A DNA stretch of 64,000 bases from Buddleja alternifolia. Taxonomy: Eukaryota > Streptophyta > Magnoliopsida > Lamiales > Scrophulariaceae. Below, piece after piece: positions 36,459 through 46,200 of the stretch. The DNA lies in NCBI GenBank assembly GCA_019426215.1, contig CM033396.1, positions 22,087,101-22,151,100 on the forward strand, in the 5' to 3' direction. How positions within the stretch are numbered: position 1 is the stretch's first letter; each line of letters begins with the position of its first letter. The notes below the pieces were generated by a model. It worked only from the letters and a program-made list of their open reading frames with translations, was not told where the DNA came from and did not search any database. A program made the position numbers and the translations under genes.

Positions 36459-38673
36459 CTAATTTCCTTTAGGTACCCATTTTGTTTTGGGTCCTTCTTT
36501 GTTAGTGACGTGAATTAGATTTTTCGGAACCCATATTTGCCTTGTCTTCACTATGGGAGAAAGATTGGCCTTCTTGGGTTTCGTTTTGAGTTGCATACTT
36601 TTTCTAGATGTATAGAAATATCCTTGATTATAGTAATAATCATAATCGTATTCACAATTATCATAGTGTTGATAATATGAACTGGATTGTTTTGGATATA
36701 GACGTTTGATTCTGTTTGGTACTGGCTTAGGATGCACTTTTGGTGCGGGACGCTTAACGTTTGATTCACTGGCAGAAAATATCTCCTTAGCTTTTTGAGC
36801 GTTTGGATATATTTTCTTTTGTGAGACATTCGCTTTGGTCTTTCCTTTGCCTGAGTCAGTGTTGACTTTATCATTAGCTTTTGTACCAGTATTTGTTGAT
36901 TCATTCAGCGTTTGTCTGATCGAACTTTCTTCAACAAAGATTACACCTTTTCCTTTGTTGATTGTTGTAACATTGGACGCTTTGGCTTTATAACTAAATT
37001 CATCAAAACCTAGACCGGTCTTTTCACCAAATGCCCTGGTTACTTTAGTCACATTATCTAGCGTTCTAGACGCTTTTGATAATGAAGAGATAAGCTGCTC
37101 TGATTTGGCAAGTTTAGCGACCATTTCAGCTTCTCTTTTGACTATTATATCAAGATCACCTTTTAGCTGAGTAATTTCACTCTCGAGTGATTGGTTTTTC
37201 TCAATGCACTGTTCGCTGAATTTGCAACTCTGCTTTGAGCGTTAAGTTATCACTTCTGAGTGCTGAAATAATACGATGGTGATTTTGGAATAATTGGGTG
37301 GCATCTTGACAATCTGTATAATATTCCTTTACTTTGTCAAGTAATTCATCATAAGAGAGAGGATGATACAGATCAGTGGTTACCTCAGATGGTACGTCGT
37401 TAGATGCTTCATTTTCTCTTGCCATGAGACAAATGAATGCTGAGTCCTTTGATGGTTCATCATCGCTGCTTTCATCTGATGATTCCAAGTCCTCTTCAGG
37501 CGTATAGAGAGGTTCTGATTCTGCTAGCAAGCCTTGTTGTCTCAGGTTGCTCCTGAATTGGTTTCTATCCGTGTGATCTTACTTTGTAGGTTTAGACACA
37601 TTTGGATATGGGCAATTAACTTGGAAATGCCCTGGTCTCCTGCAGTTGTAACAAAGATTGGTCTTCATCTTTTGTTCGTTTGTTAATCTTGTGGATCGTT
37701 GGTTTAACGCTACAGGCGCTGAGAGATCTTGCTGAGAAGGAGTTTGATATTGAATTGGCGCAAGGGAGGAGGACGCAGGATAGTGAGGCGCTTGATATTG
37801 TGGTTGTATTTGAGGAAGCGCTTGATATGAACTTTGTCCTGGGTGCTTAGGACTGTTTCCCTTCTTTTCATATTTCAGGAATTTCCTGAATCTATTTAGA
37901 AGCGCCAGTTCTTCTTCCTCACTTATATCCGAACCTTTTTCTTTGATAGGTTTTCCTTTGATTGATGCCATTAGCGCTCCAGATTCGATTACTGGATTAC
38001 TTACTGCATCACTGGCCGAATTCAGCTCAAACTCAAATGCTTTGAGTTCTGAAAAAGCATCTTCTGGAGTTAGGCTGTCCAGATTGTTTGATTCTCTCAT
38101 TGCAGTTGTTTTCATCAGGAATCTGCTTGGAAGACTTCTAAAGATTTTGACCACTGTTTCTCGATTTTGTAGCTCCATACCCAGAGATGTTAGTTCAGTG
38201 ACAAGGGCTGTAAACCTCATGTCTAATTGCTCTAGCGTCTCATTAGGTAGCACCTTGAAGCCGTTGAATTTTTCTTTGGCAATTGATAATTTGTTTTCCT
38301 TTATTTGTGCTGAGCCACCACAAATAGTAGCCAACTTATACCAAATTTCTTTAGTTGTATTGCATGATTTGACTTTGTTGAATAAGTTGTCATTGTCACC
38401 AATGGCTGTGTATAATGCATTCCGACCGACATTGTCTAGATTGGCTCGTCGACGCTCATCGGTGGACCATTCTTGTTTGGGCTTCTCCACATAACCGTCA
38501 GGTGTTTCTCCTGTGGCTTCGGGCGCTCTGGTGATAACTTTGTATATTTTGATTGGCCCATCTGAAATGATATCACACATTTCATCATCACATAAACACA
38601 AATAAGTAAACGCTTTGACCTTCCAAGAGTCATAATTTGACTCGGTCAACTTGGGAACTTTAGAGAATGCCAT
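36459..38673 (-). pseudogene. gag: Young Sirevirus gag and spacer, frame broken
   Basis: Begins at ATG 38673 (MAFSKVPKLTESNYDSW). The nucleocapsid zinc knuckle is CYNCRRPGHFQVNC near 37620-37660. An in-frame TAA at 37579-37581 replaces the CAA seen in copy 1. After it, the same frame continues to 37201 through an acidic ESSDESSD segment. A one-base insertion near 37205-37212 shifts the frame into the 36459-37124 segment, which has heptad-patterned, then Tyr/Lys-rich sequence. It ends at TAG 36459-36461, where the protease frame begins one base back. Copy 1 shares this last break but not the first two. Confidence 0.9.
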
Positions 38674-38764
38674 GAAGAATTTAAAGTAATTTTAAAGCGA
38701 CTATAAAAAAAATGGATCTGAACAAGCAGTTACGCTTGGAAACGCTTAGGTTTCAACTTCAACC

Positions 38765-38776
38765 GCTCTGATACCA
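38765..38776 (-). promoter_or_regulatory. Primer-binding site, initiator tRNA-Met type
   Basis: The element strand reads TGGTATCAGAGC, two bases after the 5' LTR end at 38779. The match to the initiator methionine tRNA 3' end is complete over these twelve bases. Confidence 0.95.
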
Positions 38777-38778
38777 CT

Positions 38779-40544
38779 TGTTGGTCCCAAGTGGTATACG
38801 AAAGGGTCTAGAAGGGGGGGGGGGGTTGAATAGACCCTGAAGTCTTTTTCGACTTCTTAAAAATTCGTATCACTTTGAAGTATTTGAACGCTTGACAAGT
38901 TTAAGCGCTGGATGTGACGCTTGAGAAACGTTAACTTAGACTCGGTGATTTCAACGCTTACCAAAGTAGGGCAGAGTTTAGTCACTAAATCAGAGTTAGC
39001 ACAGCGGAAGTATTTTATAGCTTAGCGTTCAGTTAATTAATCGAAAGTAGTCGCTTAGTTGTTTTAAGACTTTATCAGAATGTATGCAGTATGAATAGTA
39101 AAGCAGTAAAACAATGAATGCTTAAAGAGGTAAATGACACAAGATATTTGTAAGGTTCACTGGGTGATGTAATCCCAGCTACGTCCTTCTTCTCCTTTTA
39201 TCAGGGAGGTTTTTCCACTATGATGATTATCGAAGAGTCACACAGAGACTTCTACAAGATAGAGGGAGATTGGATATGATCTTGGAACTCCTTGGTCACA
39301 CAGATTTCAGCTCCACTAAAGATCTTCTATCCCCTTGCTTCTTTCACTCAGAAATGGTGCAAGTTACTTTTGATCTCGGAACTCTTTGGTCACACAGATT
39401 TCAGCTCCAATAGAGATCAACTTCAACAAGCTTCTTTTACACAAAAATATTGCTTGCAAGTCAACCAGCTTTCTCACTCAGATGAAAGGTGTTGATGGTT
39501 TTGGTCACGGGTTTGTTTGTTTTTGGAAAGTTCAAACAACTTGGGGATATCTCAATGGTAGTATAGGTTCTTCTTAAAAAAGGATTTGAGATATGGGTGA
39601 CTGTCTCTGGAATATTTGTGAAAAGCTTATATGGATATTTGGCTATGATTTTTAGTAAGCTTTTCTTTCAACAAAGTAGGTTTTTTTTTTTTGTGTCAGT
39701 TTACTTGTTTGTTGAAAGAGCTATTTATAAGGTATTGGTGGTTTTTGTCCGTTTGACTCGGTTGGAGTCTCGTTTCCCCAAACATTCCTTGAGTTCAGAC
39801 ATTTCTAACTTTGGGTATATTTAATTGGTTAGGCATGGTCTTGGTTTCATAAATCTGACAGTCTAGGTCAAAGATATGGCTTGCCCATAAGTTATAATGC
39901 TTATATTTTAATAGCACTTATCCGACTTTTAATGCATCTTGTCTTATTTCCGTTGGAAATAATTCGTCCGTTTGATTCATGCATTTTTTTTTTTAAGTCT
40001 CTGGATGATTTTGGGTTTGAATTTTTCAGGTTACGTTCTTTGTAGGTTGTGTTGGTTTAACCTTTTTGGACGCTTGCTGAAGAGAATAGTTATTCTCGTG
40101 TATTGGACAGACGCTTGGACTGATCCTGACTTTCTTTTCTTTATTTCAGACGCTTACTCTTCAATCTTGTCTTGATGGTCTCACTGAGAATTCCGTCATT
40201 TCACTTGATGTTGAGTATTCGGCCTGAGTTATCCATTCGTAGTTTGAGCACTGGGATAATCCCTAAAGCGTTTGACGGACGCTTCAAGATATCTTTATCC
40301 ATTGTAGCTTTAGACGCTTGATCTTCACCTTCATCACTTGGTAGACTCACCCAGAATTTTCCTAAGTGTTTTAGTGTCACATACTTAGTCTAAAGAATTC
40401 TACAAAGATAAATACTATAAGCCTAAGATAAATAAGCTTTCAGGTACTTATACATAATATTCTATGAAAGCTTTTACACTTTTCGGAGTCTAACAGAAAG
40501 TCCTATTTGTCATCATCAAAACATCTAATATGAAATTCCTAACA
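38779..40544 (-). mobile_element. 5' LTR of the young Sirevirus (1,766 bp)
   Basis: TG...CA ended LTR that is nearly identical to 26247-28010. The presumptive promoter TATA box (CTTATAAATAGC on the minus strand) is near 39720-39733. It is flanked on the right by the target duplication ttttt (40545-40549). Confidence 0.95.
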
Positions 40545-40549
40545 TTTTT

Positions 40550-42209
40550 CCTCCTTGCTGGCTATACTAGTTCTTACTTCTTTTATCCTGGCAGCTTCCT
40601 ACATATTCACATACTTTTCTGCTCTAGCAAATAAATTATTGAAGCTGGTAGCATGCTTCTTAGCAAGGAACTTAAAGAATTCACCATCATTCAAACCTTA
40701 GGCGAAGGTGTTAGATAGCACATCAGCACTAGCTGAAAGGACCTCGAGGGCGGCGGAGTTGAATCTCTGCATATACCCTCGTAAGGGTTCCTTAGTCCCT
40801 TGGTGCATACTAAATAAACTAAAAGATATCTTCTGGTATTTTTTGCTACTAGCAAACTGATGTAGGAACATAAAGCTAAACTCTTTAAAAGAATGGATAG
40901 AATTAGGAGCCAGCTGATTAAACCACTATTGCGCAGCTTGCATTAAGATTGTTTGGAACACACAATCTTCTGCTAAATAAACTAAAAGATATCTTCTGGT
41001 ATTTTTTGCTACTAGCAAACTGATGTAGGAACATAAAGCTAAACTCTTTAAATCTGGTATTTTTTGCTACTAGCAAACTGATGTAGAAACATAAAGCTAA
41101 ACTCTTTAAAAGAATGGATAGAATTAGGAGCCAGTTGATTAAACCACTGTTGCGCAGCTTGCATTAAGATTGTTAGGAACACACAACATTTTTCCCCATC
41201 CGAGTATTGATGCAAGAGTGCACATTTATTCAAACTTCTATAAGTGCTTTATGGGATTTGAAGAACCGTCATATTTCTACACGTTAGGGGTACAGAAGTT
41301 GTTAGGTAGCCCATCAGCGAGCACACAGAGACCAAAGAAAACCCCTCTTGGAGGGTCGGGCGCATTCCCTCTAAGATGTTGTCTCATATCCCTCATTTCT
41401 TCTCTCATGTCTTTAAATCTCTCTGCCAGGTTATCCTAAGGTAGCCAAGGAACCCTACGATCATGATTTCCTGGCGGTGGGATATTACTATTCCTATTGA
41501 GGGTGTTTGACCTTCCAACGCCATAGTAGACCTCTCTATCACTAGCTAAAAAGTTGGGGTTGCCTTGATGAACTTGTGAAGTCATTAGTGGTGGGCCTAG
41601 GGTAGCGGCATGCTGAGGCACCTCCGAGATAGCTGGAGGGAAAACTGATCGGATCACTAGCACGAAAGCCGACGAAACTACTGATGGGATACTCCAGGGT
41701 GCACATGTCCTAATTTGAGGGCCATCAACCCTAGAGAACTGTCGTTATGGCACTCATGAACAAATGCCCCCACTAGTCAGTTAACAATGGGTGATTTCAC
41801 TGGGTAGCACGTTAGGTGGTACCCGCGAGGGAGCTAGATGCGTTACCACTGGTATTTCCTCCTCAAAGTGTGGATATTCCCTTGAGGTGACTGTAAGGCC
41901 TGACGGTGGAGGAACAGGCTCAAGAATGTCTTGAGTCATTGTCGACACTAGTCCTGAAATAGCGGGACCAGAGCGCGCGCGAGTCATCGAGGCTGAACTA
42001 GCCACTCCTCGCTCCTCATGTCGCCCAACATACATTATTGGTTGCGTCACATGCCTAACTTCTAAAGATGAAAGCGACGGTGGAGGCGACACAACTACGT
42101 GCGTTTCCACCGTGGCGGATATGGTGGCAGAAAGTGAAACCGGTGGGGGAGGTATCGATGAAATCGGGCCAGATGTCATTGAAACCATACTTCCTTCAGA
42201 ACTCGTCAT
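40550..42209 (-). pseudogene. Tat-type Ty3/gypsy gag N-terminal and core part
   Basis: ATG at 42209 starts a Ser/Pro/Thr-rich N-terminus (42209 to 41781). Next come degraded pieces and the gag core, with AQQWFNQLAPNSIHSF at about 41130 and FASSKKYQ, both typical of Tat gag. The frame reads into the young Sirevirus boundary with AEKYVN near 40600. Stops, a frame change near 41436 and a local triplication (40811-41190) break it. The finger and protease resume at 26246. Confidence 0.8.
40811..41190. repeat. Local tandem triplication inside Tat gag
   Basis: A segment with 'tctggtattttttgctacta' starts at 40832, 40995 and 41053. The first and third copies continue into the same downstream gag sequence (agaatggatagaattaggag), while the second is truncated after about 58 bases. 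Spacing is 163 then 58 bases. This is a replication-slippage or repair duplication that destroys the gag frame. Confidence 0.85.
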
Positions 42210-42271
42210 TGTAACTCATGTCTCTTGCTAAAAAACTTTCACAGAAGGTGCCCCTTGATATGGTTTGATTT

Positions 42272-42762
42272 TGACACCAAGAAATTCAATATATGAAGAT
42301 AATAACTTCTCTAAAAGATTAAACTAGAAACAATCTTCATTTTTTATTAATATTTTTGAAAATATGAAGGAAGAAGAAGAAGGAATAGCAAAGTAAGAGT
42401 TTTATTAATTTTGGAGAAGAATAGTACTAAGTATCTTCTTGATTTTCACATAAGTGAAAATGATCCCTTAAAAATTACACAATTTCCCCCTTTTATAGCC
42501 AAGGTTGCCGTCCACTTCCTCCCCTCTCCAAGCCAAAGTGGTCTCTTTCGGTAGTTGAGGAAAAGAAGAAAATAATCCCTTGATTTTAGGGACACAATTT
42601 GACTAGATATATGATACAATTTCCTTTCATCTTTTATCAACTCCACTGCCAAGCCTCTAACCCAGTTATCTTTGACCTTTCCTTTAAGATAGCCCATGCA
42701 TTTTTCTTGAGGCCCAATTCTCTTGAGTCCAATTGTAGAAAATAACACTTATGCCCACATCA
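42272..42762 (-). mobile_element. 5' LTR of the Tat-type element (491 bp)
   Basis: In plus orientation it starts TGACACC and ends CACATCA. On the minus strand a TATA box (GGCTATAAAAGGGGG) lies at 42486-42500, with AATAAA downstream near 42395-42400, then R-U5 and gag 60 bases beyond. I do not see a clean primer-binding site, and the other LTR is outside view, so the boundaries rest on the TG...CA ends only. Confidence 0.6.
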
Positions 42763-43292
42763 CAATCATATTTTAAACATAAACAGACACACCAATATAT
42801 CACATTGAATTCATTCGAATACCCGTATTACTCATTTTTCGACAAACTTTTAGAATATGAACTCAAAAATATGAACAAACAAAACCTAAAATTTGCATAC
42901 TTTTAATCTACTCTTCAAATCAACAAAACCTAAAATTTGCATACTCTTAATCTACACTTCAAATCAGTTGTATTTATATATCATTACCAAACTTAAAAAT
43001 TACTTGCAACAATAATTTTCAAAAAGATTTAAATCAATTTAACTATAGCCGTCACAGGGGAATTACAAACACCCCCTTACATTCTCATTGGAAATGATTA
43101 TTCTGAGATGTAAAGTAAAAAGATCCAGACAAATTTTTACCAATGTCCTTGATATTTAATAGGAAAAACAGAAACATAATATCCAACATTTTTAACTAAC
43201 AAAACTAACTTTATCCACTTGCATATACATGATGTACATATACATACATATACAAACCCCCCATCTCAAGACTTATCTCCTAAAACCCCAAA
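42763..43292 (+). promoter_or_regulatory. PTAC10 upstream region and 5' UTR
   Basis: 530 bases of AT-rich sequence between the Tat LTR and the PTAC10 ATG. The likely core promoter lies near 43190-43260, where 'tatatacatgatgtacatat' and similar TA-rich words precede a C-rich 5' UTR (aaaccccccatctc, ctaaaaccccaaa). A 44-bp tandem duplication (42880-42966) sits about 330 bases upstream of the ATG. No precise start site can be fixed by eye. Confidence 0.5.
42880..42966. repeat. 44-bp tandem duplication upstream of PTAC10
   Basis: Two copies of a unit starting 'caaaacctaaaatttgcata' (42880 and 42924) with a few differences, ending at 'cttcaaatca'. Confidence 0.85.
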
Positions 43293-46200
43293 ATGCAAAC
43301 TCTCCAAAACCTCTCCTCCTTCACAGCCTTTCTTCCTCTTCCTTCAAAACCCCTATTAACCCACAAATCCCACTTCCCTAACAAACCTTTCAAACCAAAT
43401 CTTCTCCGCGCCTACTCCTCAGACGAGTACCCCGTCGGAGACGATGACGCATTTCTCGCATCGTTCGGCCCCAAGGAGAAAGAATCCGAAGAGGAAGCCC
43501 GAAGAAGGAACTGGGTCGAAAGGGGATGGGCTCCATGGGAAGAAATCCTCACCCCGGAAGCTGATTTCGCCCGAAAGTCCCTAAACGAAGGTGAAGAAGT
43601 CCCCCTTCAAAACCCTGAAACTATTGAGGCTTTCAAAATGTTGAGTCCCAAATACAGGAAACAGAAAATTGCGGAAATGGGTCTTACTGAAGATGAGTAT
43701 TATGCCAAACAATTTGAAATTAAGGGAGAGATTCCGGAGCCGTTGGAGACCGTGTGGAGTGGGCCGTTGGTGTTGGGGCTTGTGCCTCCGAGGGATTGGC
43801 CGCCGAGAGGGTGGGAGGTGGACAAGGAGGAATTGGAATTCATTCGGGGTGCGCATAAGCTTCATTCTTCGGTGAGAGTGGATTACGAGGAGGTGGAGGA
43901 AAGGGTGGAGAAGGAGACTGGGGATATGTGCTTGGAGAGGTATAATGTGTTCTTGAAGCAGTATAATGAGTGGGTCTCAGCGAATAGGGATTGGCTGGAG
44001 GAGGAATCTTATAAGGTCTGGATTCTGTGATTTGTGAATATGCTTGTTTGTTGTTAGTGCTTTATGCTGCGATTTTTGTTTTTCTGTGCACAATTGATTA
44101 GATTAGACCATGAATTGATTTAATTTATTGGTATATCTCGTAATATTAGATCAGGTTATGGGCTTTTGCAGAGAGTTACTGACAAGCTAGTATTGATTGG
44201 TTTATTCATTATTGTCCGTAAAGCTGAATGTACATCTTTAGTTATTGAGTGACTTCATGATCTTCAAACATTTTCTTTTGAAATATGGGAACTTTTTTGT
44301 CTGACTAACATTGAATGAATTGCTGCTCATCTGTTCAAGATTCGCAAATTGAAGCATGGTTTGAGGGTCATTTTTGAATTTGTATCATGTCGATGCATCA
44401 ATCACACACACCCAGACGTATACATATGTACAGAAGAAAATCTTTGATACATGCCATTTATGATATTTAAAGATATGTTCGTCCTTGGCAGCATGACCAA
44501 GATTATTATCCTGGTCGGAGGAAAAGGGGAAAGGATTACAAAGAGGAAATGGTAAGGCTGCCTTCGTTTATTTCTGTTTTTCTTATTATAGATTTTTGCC
44601 CTAATATTTAGGTTGACATATTGGTTTGTCATGAAATGAGGTTCTATGATGAATAAATGTGCTGACTTTTCCGTATTCTGTGTTATTTCCCTGCAGTATG
44701 AACTTCCATTCTATTACCCTGGACAAGTAAGTAAAATTATTCTCATTTCATCTTTTCCTTCTTTCATTTGTCTTATATTTGGAAATTTTCCCATGCTTGA
44801 TTCTAAACTAAAATGTGATTCCCTGTTTTGACGGGCACCTGTATTTCTTAGACATAGACATATATTTCATACCAATATGTGAGTTACTTACTTTTGTAAT
44901 ACATACACCCGTGTTGTGAAGTATAAACTATGGTGATCAAACTTCCCCACTTTCCATGCCTCTTTCTTATCTCTAATAATTTTTGTTTGTCTCTCCTTAA
45001 TGGAGAATGTAATATAAAAATTACCTTCTTATTTCTTTTATTTTCTTTAATTTATTGCTTTTTGTTACTATTTTTGAACAAGTGAGGCATTTGTGTAAAT
45101 TTCATGGTCACATGCTGGCTGTACTTGATCTTCACATTTTGCTTCAGTTCTACTATTATCAGCATGCTATGTTTGTCCTTCTGTTGCAACTAATCAAGCA
45201 TCACTTCAAATTATGTCATACAAATGAATATAGGTTTCCCGTCAACATTCTCTATGCTTTTTTGCTGGTATCCCGCAGATGCTTGGAGTCAAACCATGCT
45301 AATCGTCTAGAACCTCAAAACACATCCTTAGATGTCAGAACTTTTGAAAATTTTATGTAAGAAAAAAAAGAATGCATACTATTTTGGGCGGTTAACCTCT
45401 AGTTTCGTCTGTGAATGTATAGATGTCCATGTCTTCATTTTACTTCTTATAAACTTTTCATATTTCTTGGTTAAAAACACAAGTCGTTGAGAACTTTTTC
45501 ATTTTAAAATTTCTTAGAACATAGTATCAATAACAGGAATTCTGTTTTCTTTTTTCTCCTCCCTCTTTTAGATTTGTGCTGGTAAAGTAAATGCAGTACA
45601 TCTTTATCAAGGAGCATTTGTTGACATTGGAGGCGTCCATGATGGGTATGTGTTATTTTTTAAGCAATATTTATGATATGTTAGGCTGATTCTTGAATTG
45701 TTTAAACAATTGCTTGAAGTAAGTCATTGTTTCAGGTTGAATATCTGAATATCTGTTTATGACCATTTGAAAGTATCATGCACTTCCGCTGAACATTTAA
45801 CCTTTAGTTGAATTTACTTAAATACTTGATAAGGAATTACTTTCAACTTAGATGCTTAAAAAACACTTGAGTAGCTAGACTTCCTCCTTTAGGCCCCAGT
45901 TACTTTAAAATATCACGTACGTTTTCTAGGCCTTAATCAATATAAAATACTACCTAACTTGAACACTCAAGTAATTCGGTGACAACACACTAGAATTGAC
46001 AGAAAGAGAGCTAAAGAAGATATGTAGTGGAGACAAATGCTAAGTGACAAAATATCCTTCATTAATACTTGTACTTGAAAATGGAGTATGAAAATGATGA
46101 TGTGAAGATTAAATGTTACTTGTACTTATAAATTACTTTGTCTGTAATGATGTATAATACTTTATCAACTTGAAATAATCTGGTCATCAGTATCCTGGGT

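Larger units (their letters stand above)
26247..40544 (-). mobile_element. Complete young Sirevirus (Ty1/copia), 14.3 kb
   Basis: LTRs at 26247-28010 and 38779-40544 both start TGTTGGTCCC and end CCTAACA. The flanking duplication is ttttt (26242-26246 and 40545-40549), and the Tat gag reading resumes across the insertion. The order on the minus strand is LTR, primer-binding site, gag, pol, third ORF, polypurine tract, LTR. I count only about nine substitutions plus homopolymer changes between the LTRs by eye, which points to a recent insertion. It carries a nonsense codon and a frameshift in gag, a gag/protease frame break, and one frameshift and one TAG in the third ORF. It is therefore not obviously autonomous, although pol is intact. 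Confidence 0.95.
17322..42762 (-). mobile_element. Ty3/gypsy Tat-type element remnant, host for later insertions
   Basis: Once nested elements are removed, the minus strand reads LTR (42272-42762), gag (42209 to 40550, resuming at 26246), CCHC-type finger, protease, integrase end (about 24440), then a plus-strand ORF (17657-22920). An extra antisense ORF between integrase and 3' LTR is a known trait of Tat-lineage elements. Reverse transcriptase and RNase H appear deleted between protease and integrase. The 3' LTR is not seen: copy 1 adjoins at 17321 and the rest may lie left of the window. Its lineage is inferred from these traits. Confidence 0.7.

Noticed and set aside
45055..45360. 101-residue plus-strand frame in PTAC10 intron 3
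   Set aside because: It lies wholly in an intron between well-defined exons and shows no family features.
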